From contig VZDJ01000623.1 in NCBI GenBank assembly GCA_008694505.1, forward strand, positions 17,355,754 to 17,419,753: 64,000 nt of DNA, in the 5' to 3' direction. A program made the position numbers and the translations under genes. Positions 12,721-21,975 of the stretch are shown one piece after another. Below the pieces are notes generated by a model. That model saw only the letters and a program-made list of their open reading frames with translations, did no database searches and was not told the DNA's origin. Positions within the stretch are counted from its first letter, which is position 1, and each line of letters begins with the position of its first letter. This stretch comes from Cyanoderma ruficeps. Its lineage: Eukaryota > Chordata > Aves > Passeriformes > Timaliidae.

Positions 12721-14865
12721 GAGTGTTCTCGAAGAAGCAGAATTGATAGGAGGAAGACAAAGGATGTGGACCATGGAGTAAAGGGCAATGTAGCAGAGCA
12801 GCTATTTAAAGGTGACCTTTGCACCTTTTCAGTATACAGCTTAGATTCAAAATTAATTTGCAATTGGCAGCATTAAAAGGTCAGTGTAGTTTTAGACCAT
12901 ATATGCAGAAAGAAGTTGCCAAGGAAAGACATGGAATCCCACTAACTGTATGCTACCACATCACTCAGCCTTTTAATTTTATTTATTTTTTTTCCAATTC
13001 TTCAAGACCTTGTGCACCAGAGTGAATGTAAAATAGATGCATATCTAACAAAGTGGGTAGCCTGGGAGAGATGATGGATCTGTCAAATGTGGCTTTCAGT
13101 GAACCTACACACATCCTCTTGCAGTCTTGCAGTCTTGTCCACCTTTCCAGTCTGTATGGGACTCCGTCTCCCTGAAACAAGGAAAGGACCTATGAAAAGG
13201 GACTTGTAACTAATTAGCTAATGAGAGGCAGAAGAGGAGCCCCAGTGCTGTTATACACTTTCTCTGATCCTCCTACTTGTAGTGTGATAGGTTTGTGACA
13301 CATGCATCATTAAATTGGGGCTCTTCGATGCCACACACAATTCAGATAGGATATAATTTACTGATGTGAGTGGAAACAGCAAGAGGCATCTCTGGAAGAT
13401 CTCAGTCATTTCTCACTAACAAAGGAAGATGACTTAAGAAAGGAGATATTTGGGATACCCACATAAACAAAAAAAGATCTTTTTTATTTTTACCATCTGA
13501 AGCCTGCAAAAACCCAGAAGAGGAAAGGAACAACTGCTGTGTTAACTGGAAACCCTTGAACTTACAATAGAGGAATTGATGAATTACTTACTCTTTTGGA
13601 AAAGGCATGGATGTTTGCACAGTTGAGCAAGGACAGGCATTTAATTCTGAGTGCTGTACAGAAAACCTCAGTTTGTATTTAACAAATGCATTTCTTTCTA
13701 TGAGATGACTAAGCATACCCTAGTAATGCTGATGTGACATTACAGGAGGAGCCACATATGTATAGATGACTGTTTTAGATACCCCATATAACAATAAGCA
13801 GTTGTTTTTAATTTATTTTGCTATAGCAAATAACTTAAAAGTAACCAAACAAAACACTGATATTTTATTTTTTATGTCTGTGTATTTTTCAGGTAGACTG
13901 AGAGTAACACATGTCTAGATTAAAAGAGTATCCTACAAGAAGCATTTGATGGATTGTTCCTAGATATTTCTAAGAAAGCAACTATAAAAAAGTGAGTACT
14001 AATTTCAGTACATGGGATGTTTTAATTATGTTTTGTTGTTTAAAATAAAATTATGATAGTTCTAACATTTCTTGAGCAGATTTCTCTAATCGAAGTCATG
14101 AGGAATTTCTGTAATTTCTCTAGAACATCTGTTATTGACCCTTGTCTATTTTTGTTACCTGACAAGGATAATTTGCATCACAATCTCAGTCATGGAATAG
14201 TTTTTGCTGTGCCAGGCACTCTAGAAACATAGACATTGTCCACATGAAATGACTTACATCTTAGTAGAAGTCAAGAAGCTGTGGATAGTGACAGACAGAG
14301 GAGACCCACGGCTGTAATATGAAAGTGCTGGTCAGTATGACAGGCAATGCTAATAGCACACCTGCAACCTAGTCCTCGTCAGAGAATTTTAGATGTTGCT
14401 ACAGAGAAAGAAAGGTAATTTGATATGTGTTTATGGAGAGCAGCATGAAAGAAAACACAAAAGCACTCATTTGAAAATCCAGTGCATAGACCATGGAAAA
14501 TGACTGCATGGGTTGATTGGACGCAGACAGCCTAGTTTTGACAGAAATGGGGAAGGGAAATCATTGCTATATCTGGAAATATGGCCTTTGTATCCAGTGA
14601 ATATCATCAGGGCAAATTTACATACTTTGAATGTGTGTGCAGCTTCAATGTAACTGGGAAGTGGCATCTGGGAGAGGAGCATGAGTTGAAGATGATATCA
14701 AGGTTACAGGCATGTGACAGGATGGTGGCATTGTCCACAGTGCTCAAGAGGGAAGGTTGCTTGGAGATCATTGCTGGGCCACCTCAAATGGAAGGAAAGC
14801 AAGCTGGGGCTTTATAGTACACAGAAAATTACAAGGAAATGGTAGAGAAGCAGAGGGATGAATCA
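12721..14865. other. Unique non-coding stretch
   Basis: About 2.1 kb with no supported gene. The 75-codon + frame at 12649-12876 overlaps the decayed LINE and its 3' continuation and is not considered a gene. A short CTTGCAGT repeat (2.5 copies) lies near 13122-13140. Confidence 0.55.
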
Positions 14866-14935
14866 AAGAATCATGGAATATTTGAGCTTGGCAGGGGCCA
14901 CTGGAGATTGTCCAGTCATCTTTCAAATCAAAACA
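14866..14935 (-). mobile_element. Short CR1-like 3' fragment
   Basis: Antisense CR1 tail: AATCAAAGAATCATGGAATATTT, then GAGCTTGGCAGGGGCCACTGGAGAT and TGTCCAGTC. These correspond to the tail, the GCTTGGAAGGGACC block and the ATCTAGTCC block of a CR1 subfamily. Only about 70 bp remain. Confidence 0.6.
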
Positions 14936-15399
14936 TGTTTTTCTAGAGAATGTTGATGAGGGATGATCTTTAAGAACTTTTCACTTAGAAGTGAAGGGCT
15001 GGGGCACCCATGGCTCCTGCCATATAAAGAAGCAGCAAATGTTCACCTCAGCCTGGGAAGTCTTGACACGAGTGATGAATGGAGAGAAAGAAATTTCTGT
15101 TAATATTAAAGCTACAAGTACAGTAGGAGGAGTTCTAAAAGTCAAAGCCATGAATATAAAGTGATATTTAAATGAAATTGATGCAGAATTATGTGTACTT
15201 CCAAGACAGAATGAAAGTGATTAGTGAACACCAGTGCTTTAATCACCAGCACTACACAGATACTGGCATAAGAAAGAAGAGGCAGTTCCCAAAGCATGAA
15301 AATTCTGCCTGCAAGTCACGTCCTGGACTTTGTTCTTTACTCCTTAGGGAGAAACCACTTACTCCTATAAGGAATTAAATTGCTTTTTTTTCCATAATC
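14936..15399. other. Unique non-coding stretch
   Basis: About 460 bp between two short CR1 remnants. A 68-codon + frame (15172-15378) has no recognisable domain or splice context. Confidence 0.5.
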
Positions 15400-15478
15400 T
15401 TAGAATCATAGGAGGGTTTGAGTTGGAAGAGACCATAAATATCATTTAATTCCAACCCCCCCCGCCATGGGCAGGGAA
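15400..15478 (-). mobile_element. Short CR1 LINE fragment, 3' end
   Basis: Antisense copy keeping only the tail (TTAGAATCATAGGAGG), the GTTTGAGTTGGAAGAGACCATAA block and the CCAACCCCCCCCGCCATGGGCAGGGA block. It is strongly 5'-truncated, about 80 bp long. Confidence 0.9.
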
Positions 15479-15585
15479 GTATTAGGGCTGGTGTGAGCTG
15501 AAATATTGTGTCTGTAGCAAGAGTTCAAAAAGTTAACCTCTGAGAAAGATCTCACTGAAAGATAAAGACTAGTAATAGAAAACAA

Positions 15586-15688
15586 AAGAAAAAGAGAAAG
15601 AGAAAGAGAAAGAGAAAGAGAAAGAGAAAGAGAAAGAGAAAGAGAAAGAGAAAGAGAAAGAGAAAGAGAAAAAAAGAAAAAGAAAAAT
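15586..15688 (+). repeat. (AAAGAG)n hexamer array
   Basis: About 13 nearly perfect AGAAAG units (core 15591-15670) flanked by A-rich degenerate units. The strand is purely purine. Open frames on the other strand encode Ser-Leu or Ser-Phe repeats and are artefacts. The array lies about 110 bp from a CR1 remnant. Its length should vary between individuals. Confidence 0.95.
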
Positions 15689-16205
15689 GTTTTCAAAGTC
15701 AAGGCTTTGCAGTAAGTGGTAATAGTATAATGAGGTGACAGAAAACTGAGTGGAGTAAGAAGAAGAATAGGAAATCTCAAAAGTAAAACTTCTCAGATTG
15801 CTGGGAGTTGCTGCACATGACAAGTTCTGTATTAAGAGACAAGAATTTCAGAGGACATGTTAAATAGCTTTGTACTGAAGGTGAATTCGTATTTGTCAAT
15901 GTAATCTGAAGACTTTTTCATTACAAAATGCTACTCATTGCAAATGCAGTTTTTCACAAGCATGATGCATTTGATAACCTTTTTGCTACCAGGAGATCTG
16001 AGTAGTGACATAAGGTCAAAGAGTCAATAATAGAATCCAAATCGGTTATTTCCTGTGGAATCACAGAATTTTTCCCTAGTTATGTCCAGCTGGGTAGTGG
16101 AGTCAGTCATGCCAGCTATGAGGCACATTTTCCCCTCAATGGGTCTGTCCAGAGTTGCTTCCCAGGTATGCCATGCTGTCTAGTCCAATACTAACAGTGA
16201 GGTCT
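15689..16205. other. Unique non-coding stretch
   Basis: About 520 bp with no gene. A single AATCACAGAATTTTT near 16060 resembles a CR1 tail, but the sequence after it is not CR1. Confidence 0.5.
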
Positions 16206-16656
16206 TGGAATTATAGAATGTTTGAGGTTGGAAAGGACCTCAAAGATCATCTCATTCCAAACCCCCTTCCATGGGCAAAGGCACTTTTCACTGGACCAGG
16301 TTGCTCAAAGCCCCATCCTACCTGGCCTTGAATGCTTCCAGTGATGGAGGAGTCACAGCTTCTCCAGGCTATTTGTGGGACTGCCCCACCTCCCTCACAG
16401 GAAATAATTTTTTCCTAATACCCAATTTAAACCTGACCTCTGTCAGTCTGAAGCCATTCCCTCTTGTCCTGTCCCTCTGTGCCATTGTCAAAAGTCCCTC
16501 TTTCAGCTCTCTTGTAGCTCTCTTTAGGTTCTGGAAGGGGCTCTAAGATCTCCCTGTAGCCTTTTCTTCTCCAGGGTGATTAACTCCAACTCCATCAGCC
16601 TGTCTCCAGAGGAGAAGGGCTCCAGCCCTCTAAACACCTCTCTGTCCCTCTTCAAT
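16206..16656 (-). mobile_element. CR1 LINE fragment, 3' end (~450 bp)
   Basis: Well-ordered antisense CR1. It has the tail (GGAATTATAGAATG), GGTTGGAAAGGACCTCAAAGATCATC, CATGGGCAAAGGCAC, the 'TTCCTAATACCCAATTTAAACC' block, the 'CCATTCCCTCTTGTCCTGTCCC' block, the 'AGATCTCCCTGTAGCCTTTTCTTCTCCAGG' block and 'CTCCAGCCCTCTAAACACCTC'. It covers the 3' UTR and the last part of ORF2 in broken frames. The 91-codon + frame is an antisense artefact. Confidence 0.95.
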
Positions 16657-17237
16657 GCACACAGAAGATGAATAAGAACAGTACAAATAACAGGTTCTGT
16701 TATTTTACTGTCTTGTTAAAAGTAACACCATGCCTCAGGGTATATAGAGTATTTCTCAGTAGCAGCCAACATTGATCTGGAAACAGGATGATTTTTGGAG
16801 CTGCTGTCCTCTTGCAGCTCTCAGTGGAAACTGTGGTTCATTGCTGATCAGACTGCTCTTACTCAGGTGAGGAAAGATGGCATCAGGTACTTGGCATTTG
16901 GTACCCAGCTTGAAAAAACTGATTGTTGTTGTCTGTAATGCTATTCTGCTGCAACCTGTGCACTGTTTTCCTCTCTATTTTCCTGTTAAACACTATAAGA
17001 CAACTCTTATGTATTTGGGGACTTTTGCAAGCACGTTATATGGCTAAAATTTTGTGAATAAGTTTTTGTAAAAATCCCCTTGTCCCAACAAATTAGAAAC
17101 TGCTAGGCAATGTGTATGTGTTTTCAAATTTCCTTAGGTGTCCTGTCTTCTTAGCCTTGATCAACCTGTCACCAGAACTGCGTGACATATCTTCTTGTTT
17201 ACACTACAAATCCAAGATAAGCATCTTTAGCAACTCT
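16657..17237. other. Unique non-coding stretch
   Basis: About 580 bp with no gene or repeat that I recognise. Confidence 0.5.
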
Positions 17238-17322
17238 ATATTTATACAGCATCTAACACGTTGGGCTCATGATACACTCAAAGCCTCCAGGTGGTATAAC
17301 TATAGAGATGTTACATAATACT
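17238..17322 (+). mobile_element. MIR-like ancient SINE remnant (3' part)
   Basis: The run 'TATACAGCATCTAACACGTTGGG', then CTCATGATACACTCAAAGCCTCCAGGTGGTATAAC, aligns by eye with the 3' portion of amniote MIR-type SINEs (consensus of the form TACAGCACCTAGCACAATGGGGCCCTGAT...GGCCTCTAGGTGCTAC). High divergence is expected for an insertion predating birds. A profile search is needed to be certain. Confidence 0.5.
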
Positions 17323-18751
17323 AGGGAGCTTCTCATTCTTCTCATTCCCACAAGGCATCTTGTTTCAACCCACAATATTGAGAGACATCCTTCTAAAAGG
17401 TTCTATTTATTCAAGTCAATGTCATGCAGTGTTAATTAAGCATTAATTGATACTTATGTCTTATTCTCTGTGGTGCCAGATCATCATTTTTCTTGAATAA
17501 CCCTTGAAGTTTGGCTCAAGGTACCAGAGGAATGATAGAATAGCCTTGTCTTGGAGGCTACTAGATTAATTATTTAGTTAGTTAGTTATGTATTCATTTG
17601 CTTATTTATTTTTGCTGTCAAGTCCATCAGTTTCCATAATGCTTTCTCCTCCAATTTTTTAGCAGAGGAGGAACTGGAAAACAACAAGAAGGCTGTAATT
17701 AGCAACCTGGCTGTGGAGTATGCAGCAGGTAGAGGGTGGCTGTGAAAACCAGTATGAACTCCAAAGTTTATTACAAGAAGTGTTTGTACATTGTCTGTCA
17801 ATTATTTTCTCCCTGTTTAGGTTTGCAAGTGAATTGCAGATGTATTTCTTAGACACATCAGGTTTTGCTTTTCTTTTGCTTTGCTGCAAAAATCTATTTT
17901 CAGTCTGGTTTTTTTTTTCCTCCTGCTGTGACACGCAGGAGATGTGATCTCACACCCTCCAAAGAACTGATATACAATAGCAATGCAATAACAAAGATCT
18001 CATCATGACACTGTTTGGGGAAAGAGGTAACTTCATAGCAGTGGAACCACCTTTACCTGCAGATATGGTGTATCTCAGCAAAATCTTCCCCTAGGGATAC
18101 TTACTGCTCATCTCCTTGTAGGTTTAACAAATGCACCAAAATATCATAGCATTTTCCTTCTGAAAACCACGTGCCCTGTGGAGAGCATTAATGACATAGG
18201 CTTAACCCACGGCCTGCACGATGCAGCAGCTTTTAGCCATACCCCTCACCTCCATGAACAGGCTGAGCCATGCCGATGCTCTGACACTTTCGCTGCTTTT
18301 ATGATCTCGCAGAGTTTCACTCAGGGTTTCTTTGTGTACCTCTGGAGGATCTCATAATGTACTTTATAGACCTATCTAACAGCGTCATGCATGAGGCCCA
18401 CACAGCTTGGGTGTGCTGCAGTCACAGCCAGTGACTGTGAACAGCACAGATGCCTCAGTGGGAGCTGTGCATCCTCAGCTCCCTCTCCATGCCTGCATAT
18501 CTTCCCCTTATAGGAGCAGATGTGTAGCTTCCAAAAGCACTGTGGCATTGTCCTAGAGCAGGTCAGAACCCCACTGTGCCATGGCCAAAGCTCTTTGACA
18601 CCCTGATAGAGCAGCACGACCTGTGGTGCCACCCCTGGGGACTGTGTGCAAGCCCTTGCTTGTCAGCCACAGCCATGGTACAGAGAGCTGACTTAGTGCA
18701 GACTCAAGGCAACTATGCATCCAGGCATTTTCATCCCAGTTTTCTTTTCAT
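17323..18751. other. Unique non-coding stretch
   Basis: About 1.4 kb with no supported gene. It includes a (TTAG)4 patch near 17573-17587. Frames of 75-91 codons at 17586-17947 and 86 codons at 18372-18632 show no coding signature. Confidence 0.5.
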
Positions 18752-19098
18752 AAAACCATAAAATCACAGACTAACAGAATGGTTTGGGTTGGAAGGGACC
18801 ATGAAGTTTATCTAGTTCCAACCCTGTGCCATGGGCTGGGACATGTTCCACTAGACCAATGTCTCCAAGCCCCATCCAACCTGGTCTTGAACACCTCCAG
18901 GGATGGAGAGCAACATTTTCTCTACACAGCCTCTGCCAGTGCCCCACTACTCTCATAGTGAAGAATTTCTTCCTGATACCTAATCTCACCCTGCTCTCTA
19001 TCAGTTTGAACCATTTCTCCTTGTCCCGTCTCTGCACGCCCTTGTCAGAAGTCACTCTCTAACTCTCTTGCAGCCCCTTTAGGCACTGGAAGATACTT
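18752..19098 (-). mobile_element. CR1 LINE fragment, 3' end (~350 bp)
   Basis: Antisense CR1 with tail (AAAATCACAGACTAACAGAATG), GGTTTGGGTTGGAAGGGACC, GTTCCAACCCTGTGCCATGGGC, 'AGCCCCATCCAACCTGGTCTTGAACACC', 'GAAGAATTTCTTCCTGATACCTAATC' and 'CCTTGTCCCGTCTCTGC'. The minus strand keeps an open C-terminal ORF2 frame (18771-19055, 94 codons) with short matches to the CR1 polymerase end, including a RKKFFTMRVVGHW segment. It is one of the better preserved copies, but a fragment. Confidence 0.95.
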
Positions 19099-20127
19099 TT
19101 GCTCACTCGTGTTAGCTGAAGTAAACACATTTTGTTCGTAGCAAAGCTTTCAAATGTTCTGGCTGTCCCAAGCTAGGCTTGTTTTAATTAGACATTGACT
19201 CGTAGGGTGAGTGACAGTGGGGTGAGGGATCAAAATTTGCTTTGGGGCACAAACGCATACTTTCCATTTTGCAGGAGAGCATGACATATTTCTGTATGAA
19301 AAAGCAGAGAAATTTTTCATCTCATTTTAATGCTAATTTTGTAACTGTGTCTGACTGCCCTCAACTCTGTTGCTGGAGAATTTTGTATTTTATGTGCATT
19401 CTCACTGGGGTTGAGAAGCCCCTGCATGTCATCAGGCAAAACAAACCACAAGGTGAATAGGAGTGTTCATTTATCATGCAATGGGATAATCCAAACAACA
19501 GAAGTATGGAAAAATAAATGAAGGTGAGTTACAGGATCTGTCTTCACCTGGTACAAGAAAGCACCCTTGAGTACTGTTGCTGCAAAACTGTTCAGCATGT
19601 GTTTTAGCTCCTGTGAGGAGTCCTGTTAAGTCCTAAATCAAAGGACAGGCTTAAATACAGAAGGCAATTTAAAATATACTTCCACAGGTGAGATTCTTCC
19701 CTGATTCCATTTTGTAATAACAGCATAGTGTTACCAGTGATAATAATGGACAGTCATCAATTTGGTAAGGTCTAGAGCCTTAGAAATTGAGCAGTCTCCT
19801 TTTTGCTCTATTGCTGAATTTTTAAATAGTTTATTTTCTTGTGCTGGATATGAAGCAGACACAGCTCTTGCCTGGTCCATGCAGAGAAATAATTTATTTT
19901 ATCACACTTAACATGTTAGCAGGAATGGACTAGTCTGACTAACCTGAAACTACTATCCTGAACATGTGTAGTGCTAGTAATACTAGCAATATATATAAAT
20001 AATATGTGTATAGATAACTCTTACACTGTGAGTATATTGCCAGTATATTAACCTAATATGATGTTGGTGGTGAAGATAACTAACTGGGTTTTAATAGAGA
20101 TATCAGCACCTCTGAATTACGGGCCAG
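19099..20127. other. Unique non-coding stretch
   Basis: About 1 kb, AT-rich, with no gene. A TAACTAAC branch-point-like motif at about 20078-20086 precedes the exon candidate at 20128. Confidence 0.5.
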
Positions 20128-20343
20128 CTCAGAAAAGACAAGTTTCATGCAACCATGTTCACAAGGATCTTCCAAATCCAGCTGGATCAACAAATACAAG
20201 TCCTTACGCGAACAGCAGCCCAAGAACAGAGAATCCAAAGGCTGGAGAATTTTTTTTCTGAGCTGGACATCTGGGTCAAGGAGGATTATTCATCCCTACA
20301 TAATGAAAACAATTTGTTTTCCTCAAGGATTGCTAAATGCAAG
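20128..20343 (+). CDS. Candidate internal exon with coiled-coil / spectrin-like helices
   Basis: The frame is open from just after a TGA at 20113 to 20379. The translation from about 20166 has regular hydrophobic heptads: Leu/Ile/Leu/Ala at 4-3-4 spacing in the QLDQQIQVLTRTAAQ stretch, then, after a stutter, Ile/Leu/Phe/Leu/Val in RIQRLENFFSELDIWV, followed by KED and an acidic/polar turn. A long helix running into a 'FxxELDxWxKE' helix resembles the junction between spectrin-type repeats, as in the dystrophin and nesprin families. A Cys-Lys-x-Leu near the end also fits such a repeat. AAG|GTACTT at 20343/20344 could be a donor in phase 0. The acceptor is weak: CCAG at 20127 would give a symmetric 72-codon exon, but it lacks a pyrimidine tract. 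Against it: the other two + frames are also open over part of this region, and the gene cannot be named. It could also be chance or a decayed retroelement ORF. Confidence 0.3.
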
Positions 20344-20379
20344 GTACTTATGGGGAGGGGAAGGCAAGTACATGCCTGA

Positions 20380-21735
20380 GGCATGCATTCAGACCGACAG
20401 AGCATTCAGTCCTTTTGGGAAAATAAAAATTAGTTTGGCCAACTTCATGCAGAGTTGCTGTCCTGTTGGAGACAAACACACAATTCACGTGCAATCCTCA
20501 CTTTTTGCTGACCGTGCCAGGGAACTGGCACTTTCACGTGTAATTACCAGGCATTAAGGAATAATTCTTCTGGCTGTCCCATCAAGGATGGCACAGAAGA
20601 GACTCCCCAAGGAGCTTCTTCTACAGGCAAATGCCACATATGCTGTTTATATTTACAGGATCCTAATTCACCCATATTACACTGTGTATAAATGATGCAG
20701 CTGTGCTGGGAAGTACTCAGCTGCAGAATTTGCTCCAAGGGCTGTTCCCAGTTACGCTCAGTCACACCCTGGAAGATGTTGGCAAAATATCCTTGCTGTC
20801 CATAAAACATGTGCTCTGGGCTCACAGGTGATGGACCTGATGAGAAGAACGGACCTGAAAGGATGTTTTAGCGCTTCTCCCGCACACTTCTTTACTAAGA
20901 AAACAGTGTTTGACCCTGAGAGCCTGAGGACTGAGTTTCAAGCTGCCATTTATCAGGACAGTGTTTTTGAGTTTCTCTTTATTTTCTTAATTCCATTGAG
21001 GATGTTTTTTTGCATTTTAATGATGTGACATTTGCCAAGGAAAACATTTGCAGCAATAAATCTCATCAAAATCTCCACCAAAATCTCATCTATTGCTTGA
21101 CATTAATTTCAATCCTTTCCACTGCAGCTGTCTCCCTGCAGGTTTCATTTTTATGCTGGAAGACAGGGATTTGCTCATCCTGCTCCACTGCTCTCAGAGC
21201 AGCCTCTGGGTATTACATGGTGGTAGGGCACAGGGGAAAGATTTTTATTTTTGTAGTCAAATACAGTGGCCTGATTTTCAGGTTGTTGCTCCTTGTTTGA
21301 TCTTTTGATCTCTTTAACCAATTCTTTACCATTTCTTGGTGATCTAGCAGAAGTTCCAACTAGCAGAAGTTCCATTTAGTCTGGGAATCCACTGGCAGAA
21401 CTGTCTCCCCTGTTTTCAATTGCCCTGTTTACGTAGAGAGTCTACAGCAGCCACCTCTGTTCCATTGGTGTGTGAAGAAGGGACACTGTCTTTCTCCCTC
21501 CCACTGCACTCGCCAACTGTGGCAAAAGCAAAAACCACGTGTGCCATGACAAAAGCAAACAGCACATGTGCACTGACATGGTTTACTCTTTGGACAGAAC
21601 TGTGTAGCTACAGCATTGAGCCCTCCAGAGAAGAAAGGAGGTCTGCTGCAGGGGGAGAGCCAAAGAGCTGATGGCATCCTAAAAACCATCCTCCCAGGCA
21701 TTATTCTGTTAACTTGTTTGGGAAAGTAAATCGAT
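20380..21735. other. Unique non-coding stretch
   Basis: About 1.35 kb with no supported gene. It contains a 16-bp tandem duplication (21344-21375) and several 66- to 96-codon frames without recognisable domains. Confidence 0.5.
21344..21375. repeat. Two-copy 16-bp tandem duplication
   Basis: CTAGCAGAAGTTCCAA (21344-21359) is followed at once by CTAGCAGAAGTTCCAT (21360-21375), differing only at the last base, so the duplication is recent or conserved. Confidence 0.9.
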
Positions 21736-21975
21736 TTGCCAGCACATGCAATGAGTGTAAAACTGAAATTCCTAAAAATGTTAACATTGAGATTTGCTGA
21801 CAAGACCTTGGGGCAGCAGACAGGCACCTCTGGGGCACGTCTAACAGGAGAATTCTGCTTTCTGCCTGGACATACTGGATTCTTCTTCAACAAAATACTT
21901 GAACTGGACCTGTTACATGTTGGAAATAAAGCAGAGGAATATTCCAAAGGAAAAAAAATTAAAGAAGATAAGTAA

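Noticed and set aside
15442..15823. Minus-strand Ser-Leu and Ser-Phe repeat proteins
   Set aside because: Translation of the (AAAGAG)n array. Both frames arise only from the repeat.
16060..16160. CR1-like tail word (AATCACAGAATTTTT)
   Set aside because: The following sequence does not match CR1 3' blocks, so one octamer-like word is not enough.
20147..20557. 136-codon + frame overlapping the coiled-coil candidate
   Set aside because: Longer, but lacks heptads or any motif. The coiled-coil frame at 20128 is the more plausible one in this overlap.
21429..21947. 172-codon minus-strand open frame, the longest in the window
   Set aside because: Cys/Ser/Pro-rich with no recognisable domain, no credible promoter or splice context, and an open frame of this size is possible by chance in 64 kb read in six frames. 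Conservation data would be needed to revive it.
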